Positions 22,289 through 32,241 are shown, numbered from the stretch's first letter. The stretch is 64,000 nt of DNA from Bacteroidota bacterium (GCA_022572355.1 JACZWC010000013.1:1-64000), one strand, 5' to 3'. Translations and numbers: made by a program. The notes: generated by a model not told the origin, from the sequence alone.

Positions 22289-24241
22289 ATGGTAAAGAAA
22301 CAATCACAATTTAATCAGCTCTTAGGAACACTTAAAATTATTAAGGTGATCGTTTTTTTAAGTCTTGTTTTAACAATGACCAACGATCAACTTCAAGCTG
22401 AGGCTCCCAACAGCTCTGGTGAGCGTAGCCGAACCATAGATTCCCTCAAACAAGAACTTGTTAAAGCCGCAGATGATACATCTAAAATTAAGATATTATA
22501 TGAGGTGTTTTTTTATTATAGAAGAGTTGAATATAAGCCGGATACGGCATTGTTATATGGAAATCAATATCTGGCAATTGCCGAGCAATTAAATCCAAAG
22601 TTCCTTCAAGGACCTCGTAGAGAATGGTTCATCCTTCATATTGGTATCATTTATGACTACGTAGGTGTTACGTATTATGCAAAAGGAGACTACTCACTTG
22701 CAATGAAAAATTATCTAAAGGCTGAGAAAACGTATGGCAAAATCAATCACCTGGGACAAATCGCACAATGTTATAATAGAATGGGCCACATTTTCCAAAA
22801 ACAAGGCCGAGACTCTCTCACACTCGTGTATTTTTTCAAAGCATTGGATACATATGAAAGCGCACAGGATAAGCGAGGTATGGCCATTATGCTCAACAAT
22901 ATTGGGGAAGTATATACAGAACAGGGAAAATACGCTGAGGCAATAGATTATCATCTAAGATCTCTGGAATTCAAAAAAGAGATAGGATATCATAGAGGCA
23001 CCGCCATGTCGTACAATAACATAGGCGAAATCCATTTCAGAAAAAATGAAATTCAAAAAGCGCTTGATTTTCACCACAAAGCCCTTGATATTCAAAGGGA
23101 AATTAATGACCAACAAGGCCTAACAACCTCCTTAAACAGTATCGGCGATCTATATCTTTATCAAAACAAGGGCAGAGAAGCATTGAGATATTTATTAGAA
23201 TGCGCTGAGATTGCAAAAGACTTACATGCAAAAATAGAAATCAAGAATGCTTATGAGAGCATCTCCAAGGCATATGCTCAACTTCATAATCATCAAAAGG
23301 CTTACTATTATCACCAATTATTTTCAACTACAAAAGACTCAGTATTCAATGAAGCGAGCGCAAAGCAGATAGCCGAAATGCAAACTAAATATGAGACAGA
23401 AAAGAAAGAGAAAGAAATAGTAACGCTCAATAGCGAAAAGCGCATACAAACCTTGGAATTGCAACAGGAAAAGGCCAAAAATAAAACCCAGTTTATAATT
23501 TTTTCAGTTGGATTGCTTTTTCTTATCGTGGTCTCTACTTTGCTTTATAATCGTCATCGCCTGAAACAAAAAGCCATAGTTGAGCGAAAATTCAATCAAC
23601 TGCAAAAAGAACATTTCAAAGCGGTATTGGTGCAGATAGAAAAGGAAAAGAAAAGTATTGCATTGGAATTACATGACGGGTTGGGCCATTTGCTTTCAAC
23701 GGCCAAATTGAATGTATCCTGTTTGGAGGACGCCCTAGTAGACAGTGACACAGAAGAAAAAAAGATCTGGAGAAACTCCATGGATATTATTGATGAGGCT
23801 TGCCAGGAAGTAAGAAATGTTTCACATAGTATGATGCCAAGTGCGTTAATTAGACAAGGGATTGAGCCTGCAGTAAGAGAATTGTTGAGAAAAATAAACA
23901 CGGCAAAAAAAATAGACGTCCATTTTTATTCTGAAGGGATTGGCAGGGAGATTGACGAATCAGTTGAAATAGCACTTTATAGAATTATTCAGGAGGTGTT
24001 GAACAATATTATTAAGCATTCAAATGCAAAGAATGCATCCATAAATATGATAAAACAAGGCAACAATATTTCTCTCGTAATAAAGGATGACGGAATAGGA
24101 ATAGATCTTGAAAAAATGAATCAATCAGATGGTATTGGATGGAAAAACATATCGTCGAGGGTGGCAATGATGAATGGCGAGATGAATATTAAGGGTATAC
24201 CTGGGGAGGGATCTGTTATTGATATTAAATTAGCAGTTTAA
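22289..24241 (+). CDS. TPR sensor histidine kinase (NarX/LuxR-partner type)
   Basis: 650 residues. An N-terminal hydrophobic segment (about 15-33) leads a TPR array at about 90-350 (YYAKGDYSLAMKNYLKAEKT, NNIGEVYTEQGKYAEAIDYH), a coiled coil, and a membrane helix near 402-422. A HisKA_3 dimerisation domain follows with His462 in LELHDGLGHLLS, and a HATPase_c domain (NNIIKHSNAKN, KDDGIGIDLEKM). Such kinases phosphorylate NarL/LuxR-type regulators, and one follows 17 bases downstream. The signal is unknown; periplasmic TPRs may bind a protein or peptide. Confidence 0.92.
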   Translation: MVKKQSQFNQLLGTLKIIKVIVFLSLVLTMTNDQLQAEAPNSSGERSRTIDSLKQELVKAADDTSKIKILYEVFFYYRRVEYKPDTALLYGNQYLAIAEQLNPKFLQGPRREWFILHIGIIYDYVGVTYYAKGDYSLAMKNYLKAEKTYGKINHLGQIAQCYNRMGHIFQKQGRDSLTLVYFFKALDTYESAQDKRGMAIMLNNIGEVYTEQGKYAEAIDYHLRSLEFKKEIGYHRGTAMSYNNIGEIHFRKNEIQKALDFHHKALDIQREINDQQGLTTSLNSIGDLYLYQNKGREALRYLLECAEIAKDLHAKIEIKNAYESISKAYAQLHNHQKAYYYHQLFSTTKDSVFNEASAKQIAEMQTKYETEKKEKEIVTLNSEKRIQTLELQQEKAKNKTQFIIFSVGLLFLIVVSTLLYNRHRLKQKAIVERKFNQLQKEHFKAVLVQIEKEKKSIALELHDGLGHLLSTAKLNVSCLEDALVDSDTEEKKIWRNSMDIIDEACQEVRNVSHSMMPSALIRQGIEPAVRELLRKINTAKKIDVHFYSEGIGREIDESVEIALYRIIQEVLNNIIKHSNAKNASINMIKQGNNISLVIKDDGIGIDLEKMNQSDGIGWKNISSRVAMMNGEMNIKGIPGEGSVIDIKLAV

Positions 24242-24258
24242 ATTATTAGACACCAACG

Positions 24259-24927
24259 ATGAGCACAGACAAGGAGGTTAAATTATTAATTGCGGATGAC
24301 CATCAGTTGTTTATTGACGGGGTTAAGTTACTGATACGAAAAGAGAAGAGTTTCAGGGTAGTTGCAGAAGCACTTAATGGTGTAGAAGCCATGAAGATTA
24401 TTAGCGAAGAAGATATTGATGTCCTTCTTACCGATATCAATATGCCCGAAATGGATGGCATTGAGTTGACTAAAATTGTTAAAAGCCAATATCCCGATAT
24501 AAAAGTATTGGTGCTAACCATGCACAACGAAGGAGAAATCATTAACGAAATTATTCAGGCTGAAGCTGACGGATACATCTTGAAAAATACGGGTAAAAAA
24601 GAGTTGGTTGAGGCGATCAATAAAATTATGGATGACGGAACCTACTACAGCAACGAAGTGCTCACCATAATGATGCATGACGCAAAAAGGGAAAAGAAAA
24701 TTCATGACAATACCAAAAGCCTAACAGAGAGAGAAGTTGAGATCTTGAAGCTTATCGTTCAGGAGTATTCAAGCGTGCAAATTGCAGAGCGATTGTTCAT
24801 CAGTAAAAACACCGTAGATACTCACAGGAAGAATATGCTGCAAAAAACCGGAATAAAAACAATTGTAGGGTTAATAAAGTTTGCTATCAGCAACAATATT
24901 GTAGAAAATAGCTTACCTACCCCTTGA
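24259..24927 (+). CDS. NarL/LuxR-family response regulator
   Basis: 222 residues. The receiver domain (about 6-125) has the phosphoacceptor Asp59 in LLTDINMPEMDG, acidic pocket ADDHQ, and Lys in ILKNTGKKEL. A LuxR-type HTH sits at about 155-215 (LTEREVEILKLI, QIAERLFISKNTVDTHRKNM). It is the cognate partner of the upstream kinase. Plausible targets are the two palindromic elements at 21249 and 22121 in the same cluster (inference). The 161 bases after it hold nothing recognised. Confidence 0.93.
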   Translation: MSTDKEVKLLIADDHQLFIDGVKLLIRKEKSFRVVAEALNGVEAMKIISEEDIDVLLTDINMPEMDGIELTKIVKSQYPDIKVLVLTMHNEGEIINEIIQAEADGYILKNTGKKELVEAINKIMDDGTYYSNEVLTIMMHDAKREKKIHDNTKSLTEREVEILKLIVQEYSSVQIAERLFISKNTVDTHRKNMLQKTGIKTIVGLIKFAISNNIVENSLPTP

Positions 24928-25088
24928 GCAAATCATTAGCGGCCTACTTTTCATTTTTCGATGTAAATGGTAATAGTAGGAGCACCCTGATACTATTTGA
25001 CGAATGCATCCTTACTCCTTCCCGAATTCTTCAGATGGCTTTAACGAAAGCGATGAGAGGCCATAGATGTGACCATTGCTGAAAGCAT

Positions 25089-25138
25089 CTAAAACATCCG
25101 CTCCCTCTTCAATAAATATGGCAACAGAACCTGCTTAA
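25089..25138 (-). repeat. Direct repeat: DUF58 3' end, intact copy
   Basis: Matches 13317-13366 at about 43 of 50 bases in the same orientation. The two copies bracket 11.7 kb carrying surface-protein genes and a two-component system. Confidence 0.8.
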
Positions 25139-26012
25139 AACCTTCGTTTATGTCAGCATCAACAAAATCAATTTTGTACTGTCCGCAGCGCACCTTTAAC
25201 TCAGTGTAGTAATCACCAATTGACTTCAAATACGCCTCCTTTATTTCATTTGGATGGACTTTGATCTCCTCACCAGATTCCGAATCGACAAACCTGTAAG
25301 GCCTGTTTTCAAAGTCAAAATCTAACTCCTTCGCTTTATCTACAATGTGAAACAACACGATTTCATGATTGTTATGTCGAAGATGCTGTAGCGCCGAAAA
25401 CAATTCTTCATTATCCGAATCGTCCATCATATCACTGAATATGATAACAAGCGATCTCCTGTGAATACTCTCCGCTATTTCATGTAGGGATTTCGCTGCT
25501 GATGTGCTTTTGAGATTATCCTCAGGTTTCAAGAGGTTTTCTAATTCAGTATAGAGCTTCTTATGATGGACAGTACTGGATTTGGCCGGCGTATGCACAT
25601 CCACCTTATCCGAAAAGATGCTCAATCCAACTGCATCTCTTTGGCTTTTTAAAAGTCGTATTATACACGCAGCGCTATACACAGAAAAGGCGATCTTATT
25701 GAGATTATCCATGTCTTCAAAACCCTTGTTCTCCGGGTAATACATGGATGAGGAACGATCAATTACAATCTGACACCTTAAATTCGTTTCCTCCTCATAA
25801 CGTTTAATAAATAATTTTTCGGTGCGAGCGTACAACTTCCAGTCAATGTGCTTGATAGATTCACCATTGTTATAGATTCTGTGCTCTGCAAATTCAACTG
25901 AGAAACCGTGCAAAGGGCTCTTGTGCAATCCAGTGATAAAACCTTCTACTACCTGCTTCGCCAATAGTTCAAGTTTGCTGAATTCCTGGGTTACCTGAAG
26001 ATTAAGAGGCAT
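25089..26012 (-). CDS. DUF58 domain protein
   Basis: 307 residues, full length for the DUF58 family: GLHKSPLHGFSVEFAEHRIY near 30-50, IKHIDWKLYARTEKLFIKRY near 58-77, then a von Willebrand-like fold starting IVIDRSSSMYYP near 92. DUF58 proteins usually work with MoxR AAA ATPases in envelope stress or maturation; no MoxR gene is adjacent here. Its last 50 bases are duplicated at 13317-13366. It lies downstream of trxA and dnaE on the same strand. Confidence 0.9.
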   Translation of the reverse strand: MPLNLQVTQEFSKLELLAKQVVEGFITGLHKSPLHGFSVEFAEHRIYNNGESIKHIDWKLYARTEKLFIKRYEEETNLRCQIVIDRSSSMYYPENKGFEDMDNLNKIAFSVYSAACIIRLLKSQRDAVGLSIFSDKVDVHTPAKSSTVHHKKLYTELENLLKPEDNLKSTSAAKSLHEIAESIHRRSLVIIFSDMMDDSDNEELFSALQHLRHNNHEIVLFHIVDKAKELDFDFENRPYRFVDSESGEEIKVHPNEIKEAYLKSIGDYYTELKVRCGQYKIDFVDADINEGFKQVLLPYLLKRERMF

Positions 26013-26123
26013 ACTTTATAACATTAATATCCCAACGAAGATAATAACTGAAGATTGTAATTACGCTCTGCGATATGAAGTTACGAAGTAAAATGAAAAA
26101 ACGATGGGGCAGTGTAGTGGTAT

Positions 26124-26441
26124 TTATAGCTGAGCATCCAGCTTTTCTGCGAGTACTTCCTTAGCTACTACGCCTACTTGCTTATCCACAACTTCACCGT
26201 TCTTGATGAACAATATGGTGGGTATGCTTCTAATGCCATATTTTGAGGATATTTCCGGATTCTGATCTACATTCACTTTGCCAATAAGGGCTCTGCCCTC
26301 ATAATCGCCAGCTAATTCCTCCACAATGGGACCTACCATCCTACATGGTCCGCACCATTCAGCCCAAAAATCTATTAGTACAGGTTTATCTGATTGCAAA
26401 GCCAATTCATCAAAGTTGCTATCTGTAAATTCTAATGCCAT
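26124..26441 (-). CDS. trxA: Thioredoxin
   Basis: 105 residues from MALEFTDSNF at 26441; the in-frame ATG at 26495 is rejected because the -7 box lies within that extension. Active site WCGPC has Cys30 and Cys33. The cis-Pro loop IRSIPTILF and the final helix KEVLAEKLD are intact. It is a general cytoplasmic disulfide reductase. The gene lies between dnaE and the DUF58 gene on the same strand, with its own promoter. Confidence 0.95.
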   Translation of the reverse strand: MALEFTDSNFDELALQSDKPVLIDFWAEWCGPCRMVGPIVEELAGDYEGRALIGKVNVDQNPEISSKYGIRSIPTILFIKNGEVVDKQVGVVAKEVLAEKLDAQL

Positions 26442-26478
26442 TTTCGTATTTTTAATAATTCTTAATTCAATTCTGGTA

Positions 26479-26486
26479 CAAAGATA
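26479..26486 (-). promoter_or_regulatory. Bacteroidota -7 box of trxA (TATCTTTG)
   Basis: Exact TAnnTTTG on the minus strand, 37 bases before the trxA ATG. A TTGACA lies about 24 bases further upstream. Confidence 0.55.
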
Positions 26487-26536
26487 ACAGATCAATATTT
26501 ACGCCACTGTCAATTCAATGACATATTGACAATTTT

Positions 26537-29500
26537 TCAACTCAACCTATAAGCAACTCCTTTAAGGCCCTCAAGTGATTTGAAAAAATCATCATTTAAA
26601 TCCACCTTATGAGATTTTGAATGAAGCTCAACATTCAAATCCTCCTCCCGGTCACCAATGATAAAATTGATCCTGCATTGGCCCTTGTTGGAAACGAGCA
26701 AATTATTTAGCTCATCAATAAATTCATCCGACACATCATCCAGCGAAAGCTGCATCGTTATTGTTTTGGCCAGCCTATTTCGAATTTCCGAAAGCAATTG
26801 AATTTTGTACGGTTTAAACTCATAAATATCATCAGATCTCCATTTGAGTTCCACCTTTCCTTTAATGAATAAGAATTCATTGGGTTTTAGAAAATGTCGC
26901 ATTTTCAGATAGTCCTCAGAAAAGAAAGCAATCCTATAGGTATCTGTGAAATCCTCAATCACCATCGTGCCAAATGGCTTACCAGCTTTAGTTGTCCGAT
27001 GGGCTACCTCATTCACAATTCCTCCAATGGTAATTTCTCTGTTCTTAAACTTATTTATATCAGCATTGAGATCTGCCACATTTGTGTTACAGAAATTCTG
27101 TATTTCAATTTTGTAGCTATCCAAAGGGTGCCCGGATAGATACATACCTGTTATCTCTCTTTCCTTCATTAACATTTCCAGCTGCGACCAGGGCTCACAT
27201 TCAGGAATTTCCGGGTTCTCAACAGTTGCAGCCTCCCCGCTAAACATCGACATTTGATCGGAGTGTTTATCATTTTGAAACTTGCTTCCAAAGCGAATAG
27301 CCTTGTCCAGGAAAACAGTGTCATCTTCAAAATCTTTGTGAAAATATTGGGATCGATAAACTCCTTCAAAACAATCAAAGGCCCCCGACATAGCAAGACT
27401 TTCAAGACACTTTTTATTGGCCGATCTAAGATCTATTCTCTTTGTGAGGTCAAAAACGTCTTGGAACAATCCATTCTCTTCTCTTTCTTCAACTATGGCA
27501 TTTATAGCTGCTTCTCCAGCGCCTTTGATCGCTCCAAGGCCAAATCTGATCTCGCCCTTTTTGTTGACAATAAATGCATAACCACTTTCATTTACATCAG
27601 GCCCGAGTACTATTATTCCCTGTCGTTTACACTCATCCATAAAGAAGGCTATCTTCTTTATGTCATTCTTGTTGCGTTGCAGCACTGCTGACATGAATTC
27701 AGCTGGGAAATTCGCCTTGAGATAGGCAGTTTGATAAGCTAAAATCGAGTATGCTGCCGAATGAGATCTATTAAAACCATAGCCCGCAAATTCAGCCATT
27801 ATACTAAAAGTGGACTTAGCCACTTTTTCATCTATTCCCTTAGCTATAGCCCTTTTCACAAATTTCTCTTCTTCTGGAGGCAGTAGATCAGCCTTCTTCT
27901 TACCCATAATACGTCTCAGGATATCTGCTTCTCCCAATGTGTAATCCGCCATTATCTGAGCGGTTTGCATAATTTGCTCCTGGTAGACCATGATTCCATA
28001 GGTGTTTTTCAAGATGCCCTCCAGACTATCATGAGGATATTCAATCTTAGCTCTCCCGTGCTTTCTGTTTATAAAATCCGGAATGAAACGCATGGGACCA
28101 GGCCTGTAAAGAGCGTTCATGGCAATCAGATCTTCTATGTTGGTAGGCTTCAAATCCCGCAGGTAAATGCGCATGCCTTCAGATTCAAATTGAAAGGTGC
28201 CAATCGTATCCCCTGCCTGATATAGTTCAAAGGTCTTCTCATCGTCCAGGGGAATCTCGTCAATGTCTATCTTCTCATTATGCCGTGCCTCTATATTAAC
28301 CAACGCATCTTTGATTATCGATAGGGTCTTCAATCCCAGGAAATCCATTTTTAATAAGCCCACATGTTCTGCAAATACTCCTTCGTATTGGGTGACCAAC
28401 AGATCAGCGTTCTTAGCAGTTCTCAAAGGAAGCATTTCACTGAGATCCTCTCTGCTGATAATTACACCAGCTGCATGAATTCCAGTGTGTCGCGAACTGC
28501 CCTCCAGGGTTTCAGCGAATCTTAAGGTTTTGACAGTCAGTAAATCTTTCCCATTCTTCGCGTCAGCCAATTCCCTTACCTCATCAAATGCCTTTTTCAG
28601 GGTTATACCTACCGTTTCCGGAACCAGCTTGGCCAATCTATCGGCTTCTGTCAGAGGCAACTTCAATACCCTGGCAACATCTCGTATAGACGACTTGGCC
28701 GCCATGGTACCAAATGTAATTATCTGCGCCACTCGATCACGGCCATATTTATTGACAACCCAATCAATTACTTTCTGACGGCCATCATCATCAAAATCAA
28801 TATCAATATCGGGCATGGAAACTCTCTCAGGATTCAAAAACCGCTCAAACAGCAAGTTATATGCAATCGGATCCAGATTGGTTATTTCGGTGCAATAAGC
28901 AACAACAGAGCCAGCCGCTGATCCTCTGCCAGGCCCTACGGAGACTCCTAAATTCCTGGCTGCAGCAATAAAATCCTGAACAATTAAAAAGTAACCTGCG
29001 AAACCCATGTCTTTAATGATACCAAGTTCCATGTCCAATCTCTCTGTAATCTCCTGGTTAATTTCAGGGTAACGTTTTTGGGCCCCTGAATAAGCGAGTT
29101 CACGTAGGTAGTCATCCTCTGAAGTGAAACCTTCCGGCAAATCAAAAAGGGGAAGCAGGATATCCTTCTTCAGATCTGGAGTATCAATCTTATCCACTAT
29201 CTCGGCAGTGTTATCAATCGCCTCGGGAAGGTCTTCGAAAAGTTGCGTCATTTCCTCTGGTGACTTCAAATAAAATTGATCACCATCAAAACGCATTCTA
29301 TTCGGGTCGTCATAGTCCTTGCCCGTTTGAAGGCACAACAAGATATCCTGAGCTACAGAATCCGAAGAATCGATATAATGAACATCGTTGGTGGCAATCA
29401 TCTTAACTTTGTGCTTCACAGACCATTTTACCAAAATCTCATTGCACTTATCCTGATCCTTGATGCCATGCCTTTGCAACTCAATGTAATAGTCTTCACC

Positions 29501-30010
29501 GAAGATATCCAGCCATTCCAGGAACAATTTTTCCGCCTCATCCTCACCTTTTCTTAAAATTGCCTGATTAATCTCACTTGCCAGACAGCATGTGGTAGCG
29601 ATAAGCCCTTCCTTGTACTCTCTTATTATATCTTTGTCAATGCGTGGCTTGTAGTAAAATCCCTCTAAAAAACCAATAGAGGAAAGCTTCGAAAGATTTT
29701 TGTAGCCCTGCTCATTCTTAGCCAGTAGTATCTGATGAAAAATATGCTTTTCTGAGTTGCCTTCATTTACCCTTTTCTGTTTGTCGAATCTGCTTCCTGA
29801 TGCCAGGTAAAACTCACTACCGATAATTGGCTTAACACCCTGCTTATTCGCTTCGTTAACGAATTCGGGTACGCCATACATATTACCATGATCCGTTATA
29901 GCAAGGGCGCCCATGCCATATTGCTTGGCCTTGGCTATCAAAGGCTTAATTCCAGCTGCACCATCGAGCAGCGAATATTGTGTATGTACGTGTAGGTGGG
30001 AAAACTCCAT
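26537..30010 (-). CDS. dnaE: DNA polymerase III alpha subunit
   Basis: 1157 residues, full length for DnaE. The PHP domain at the N-terminus starts FSHLHVHTQYSLLDGAAG. The polymerase catalytic acidic motif PDIDIDFDDDGR lies near residue 400, with the GPGRGSAAGS loop just before it. HhH (FAGYGFNRSHSAAYS) and OB-fold regions (TIGGIVNEVAHRTTKAG) follow. It is the replicative polymerase. It is divergent from rpsP across a 225-bp intergenic region. Confidence 0.97.
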   Translation of the reverse strand: MEFSHLHVHTQYSLLDGAAGIKPLIAKAKQYGMGALAITDHGNMYGVPEFVNEANKQGVKPIIGSEFYLASGSRFDKQKRVNEGNSEKHIFHQILLAKNEQGYKNLSKLSSIGFLEGFYYKPRIDKDIIREYKEGLIATTCCLASEINQAILRKGEDEAEKLFLEWLDIFGEDYYIELQRHGIKDQDKCNEILVKWSVKHKVKMIATNDVHYIDSSDSVAQDILLCLQTGKDYDDPNRMRFDGDQFYLKSPEEMTQLFEDLPEAIDNTAEIVDKIDTPDLKKDILLPLFDLPEGFTSEDDYLRELAYSGAQKRYPEINQEITERLDMELGIIKDMGFAGYFLIVQDFIAAARNLGVSVGPGRGSAAGSVVAYCTEITNLDPIAYNLLFERFLNPERVSMPDIDIDFDDDGRQKVIDWVVNKYGRDRVAQIITFGTMAAKSSIRDVARVLKLPLTEADRLAKLVPETVGITLKKAFDEVRELADAKNGKDLLTVKTLRFAETLEGSSRHTGIHAAGVIISREDLSEMLPLRTAKNADLLVTQYEGVFAEHVGLLKMDFLGLKTLSIIKDALVNIEARHNEKIDIDEIPLDDEKTFELYQAGDTIGTFQFESEGMRIYLRDLKPTNIEDLIAMNALYRPGPMRFIPDFINRKHGRAKIEYPHDSLEGILKNTYGIMVYQEQIMQTAQIMADYTLGEADILRRIMGKKKADLLPPEEEKFVKRAIAKGIDEKVAKSTFSIMAEFAGYGFNRSHSAAYSILAYQTAYLKANFPAEFMSAVLQRNKNDIKKIAFFMDECKRQGIIVLGPDVNESGYAFIVNKKGEIRFGLGAIKGAGEAAINAIVEEREENGLFQDVFDLTKRIDLRSANKKCLESLAMSGAFDCFEGVYRSQYFHKDFEDDTVFLDKAIRFGSKFQNDKHSDQMSMFSGEAATVENPEIPECEPWSQLEMLMKEREITGMYLSGHPLDSYKIEIQNFCNTNVADLNADINKFKNREITIGGIVNEVAHRTTKAGKPFGTMVIEDFTDTYRIAFFSEDYLKMRHFLKPNEFLFIKGKVELKWRSDDIYEFKPYKIQLLSEIRNRLAKTITMQLSLDDVSDEFIDELNNLLVSNKGQCRINFIIGDREEDLNVELHSKSHKVDLNDDFFKSLEGLKGVAYRLS

Positions 30011-30181
30011 GTGTCAATCAACTGTTTTTCAGGCACTTACCGATAAACTACCTCTATCCTTTCAGCTCCATAAAAGTACAAAAGCATTGGCCATCTGCTA
30101 CATTACTTACTAACAAATTATTCACATCAATTTCCCTCAGGAACATTTTATTCCGATTACTTTTAATTGTGAAATATATAT

Positions 30182-30193
30182 CGCAATTTTGCG
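30182..30193. promoter_or_regulatory. CGCAA-TT-TTGCG site upstream of rpsP
   Basis: A 5-base-arm palindrome about 43 bases before the rpsP start. AATTTTGCGGG-type sequences at this position resemble strong Bacteroidota promoters of ribosomal genes. The 225-bp gap from 30011 also contains the dnaE upstream region; no other feature is seen. Confidence 0.3.
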
Positions 30194-30235
30194 GGCTTTT
30201 TATAAGGATTGAATAACAATATTAAACAGTTAAAA

Positions 30236-31453
30236 ATGCCGGTTAAAATTAGACTTACAAGACACGGAAAAAAGAAAAAACCTTATTACCACATAGTAAT
30301 TGCTGACTCACGTGCGCCAAGAGATGGCAAATACATTGAGAGAATTGGTAACTACGATCCAAATCAGAATCCTGCGGTTATAAATATTGACGAGGAGAAA
30401 GCCTTGGAATGGTTAAAGAAAGGTGCGCAACCAACTGATACTGCAAGGGCCATATTGTCTTATAAAGGAATCATGCTTAAAAGACATTTATTGCAAGGAG
30501 TGGCCAAAGGAGCGTTAACAGAGGCTGAAGCTGAGAAAAAACACGAGGCCTGGTTGGCAGAACAAGAGAAACGTGTAGAAGGCAAAAAAACCAAACTGTC
30601 TAAGGCCAAAGAAGAATCTAAGAAGACAGCGTTCGCAGCTGAAACAACTGCCAAAGAAGAAAAAGCAAAAGAAGTATTGGCCAAAAAATCAGCCCTTGCT
30701 GAAGAAGCTGAAAGAGCGGCAGCGGCAGCTGAAACAGAAGCCGCAGATGCTGCTGCAAAGGAAGAAGCAGAATTGTTAGGTGAAGACGAAGATGATAAGG
30801 CTACAGAAGATGGAGAAGAAGGCACTAATGACACTAAAGAAGATGATTCTGACGGGGAAGGAGAAGTAAAGTCGGAAGCGGCAACTGAGGAAACAGGAGA
30901 CGATTCTAAAGAAGATAAAGAAGAAGAATCTGCTGATGACTCTGGAGAAGAAGCAAAAGAAGAGGGTGCAGAAGAATCTGCTGATGATGCTGGAGAAGAA
31001 GCAAAAGAAGAGGGTGGGGAAGAATCTGCTGATGACTCTGGAGAAGAAGCAAAAGAGGAGGGTGCAGAAGAATCTGCTGATGATGCTGGAGAAGAAGCAA
31101 AAGAAGAGGGTGGGGAAGAATCTGATGATGACTCTGGAGAAGAAGCAAAAGAGGCGCCTGCTGACACGTCCGAAGACGAGTCATCCGACGTGTCTGACGA
31201 CGGGTCATCCGACGTGTCTGACGAAGCTTCAGCGGAGTCAGAAGCTGAAGCGAAGGATGAAGCTTCAGCGGAGTCAGAAGCTGGAGCGAAGGGAGAAACA
31301 GAAGCGAAGGATGAAGCTTCTGAGGAAACAAATTCGGAAGAAGCAACTGAAGAGGAATCTAAGGATGCTCCTGAAGGTGATTCAACTGACGATGCCGGCG
31401 ACAGCGATTCCGATTCAGGGTCTGAAGAAGCCGAACCCGAGAAAGAAGGATAA
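30236..31453 (+). CDS. rpsP: Ribosomal protein S16 with a very long acidic C-terminal extension
   Basis: 405 residues. The start at 30236 ([20 protein letters not shown]) is the family start; the in-frame ATG at 30209 adds nine non-family residues. Residues 1-80 are the S16 core ([17 protein letters not shown]). Many Bacteroidota S16 proteins carry a Lys/Ala/Glu-rich tail of about 100 residues. Here it runs on for about 320 residues, becoming almost purely Glu/Asp/Ser/Ala, with five 16-residue repeats ([16 protein letters not shown] type) near 230-310. The tail is predicted to be disordered. Base composition in it is more GC-rich than in neighbours. rimM, the usual partner, is not adjacent. 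Confidence 0.93.
   Translation: MPVKIRLTRHGKKKKPYYHIVIADSRAPRDGKYIERIGNYDPNQNPAVINIDEEKALEWLKKGAQPTDTARAILSYKGIMLKRHLLQGVAKGALTEAEAEKKHEAWLAEQEKRVEGKKTKLSKAKEESKKTAFAAETTAKEEKAKEVLAKKSALAEEAERAAAAAETEAADAAAKEEAELLGEDEDDKATEDGEEGTNDTKEDDSDGEGEVKSEAATEETGDDSKEDKEEESADDSGEEAKEEGAEESADDAGEEAKEEGGEESADDSGEEAKEEGAEESADDAGEEAKEEGGEESDDDSGEEAKEAPADTSEDESSDVSDDGSSDVSDEASAESEAEAKDEASAESEAGAKGETEAKDEASEETNSEEATEEESKDAPEGDSTDDAGDSDSDSGSEEAEPEKEG
30926..31165 (+). repeat. 48-bp tandem repeat in rpsP
   Basis: Five copies begin at 30926, 30974, 31022, 31070 and 31118. Alternate copies are more alike (96-bp higher-order unit: DDSG versus DDAG, and GGE versus GAE), so the array likely grew by unequal crossing-over or slippage of a two-unit block. 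Confidence 0.9.
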
Positions 31454-31535
31454 GTCATTTCATAAAGCCAGAGTCCCTACTTCCTGAGATCTGGCTCAAG
31501 ATCGATTTGTTACTTTTACGGCGTACCGCTATCGG

Positions 31536-32180
31536 TTGATTATTCAGTTCTCGAAATTCATATCACAGTTAAAGGATGAGCTAAAGAAGCCGTTACCCGG
31601 CAATAAGGCCCAATTCAAAATGGCGCCATATGAGCGTATCCTTAGAGCGGCAACAATCAAACTTAATCCCAACCCTAAATTGAGCGCTGTGTTAATCTTG
31701 TTTTACCCTGTGGATAACAAAATTTGCACGATGTTGATGCTTAGAAATACCTATAAAGGTGTTCACAGTGCCCAAATAAGTTTTCCTGGAGGCAAAATGG
31801 AAGAAGAAGACGAAGATCTGCAGGCAACGGCACTGAGAGAAGCCAAAGAAGAGGTAGGGGTTGATCCTGATCAGGTAGAAGTCATAGGAAAATTGTCAGA
31901 TGTGTATATCCCTCCGAGCGGATATTTGGTAAAACCTTTTGTAGGATACGCAAAGGAAAAACCGAATTTTATTCATGACAAGAATGAAGTAGAAGAGTTG
32001 ATCGAAGCTTCAATAGATACCATCATGGATGAGTCAATCGTTGGAAAAAAGAAAATTCAACTAGGCAGGACCAAATTAAAGATCAGATATCCATTCTTCG
32101 ATATCAATGGCCATACAGTGTGGGGCGCAACAGCGATGATGATCAGCGAATTAAAAGCTGTTATTCAAAATTCTCAGTAG
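31536..32180 (+). CDS. Nudix hydrolase, CoA-pyrophosphatase (NudL) type
   Basis: 214 residues. The family signature HSAQISFPGGKMEEEDEDLQ runs into TALREAKEEVGV, combining the NudL/UPF0035 motif with the Nudix box. Members split CoA or related nucleotide diphosphates to phosphopantetheine and 3',5'-ADP. Translation appears to start at TTG; no ATG lies near the expected N-terminus. An AGCCAGA/TCTGGCT hairpin (31466-31496) separates it from rpsP, and TACTTTTA near 31511 could be its -7 box. Confidence 0.85.
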   Translation: MIIQFSKFISQLKDELKKPLPGNKAQFKMAPYERILRAATIKLNPNPKLSAVLILFYPVDNKICTMLMLRNTYKGVHSAQISFPGGKMEEEDEDLQATALREAKEEVGVDPDQVEVIGKLSDVYIPPSGYLVKPFVGYAKEKPNFIHDKNEVEELIEASIDTIMDESIVGKKKIQLGRTKLKIRYPFFDINGHTVWGATAMMISELKAVIQNSQ

Positions 32181-32209
32181 ATCAGGTTCTAAATGTTGTG
32201 GAAAAGGAA

Positions 32210-32240
32210 AAATCCCACACATAATTTATGTGCGGGATTT
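32210..32240 (-). terminator. Terminator shared by tRNA-His and the Nudix gene
   Basis: AAATCCCACACATAA (32210-32224) pairs with TTATGTGCGGGATTT (32226-32240) with one mismatch. On the minus strand it directly follows the tRNA and is trailed by TTTTTCC; on the plus strand it follows the Nudix stop with a weaker T tail. Confidence 0.7.
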
Positions 32241-32241
32241 G

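Noticed and set aside
30460..31458. 332-residue Ser-rich frame opposite rpsP
   Set aside because: It is the mirror of the Glu/Asp-rich repeats in the S16 tail; GAA/GAG codons read as TTC/CTC and related Ser-rich words on the other strand.
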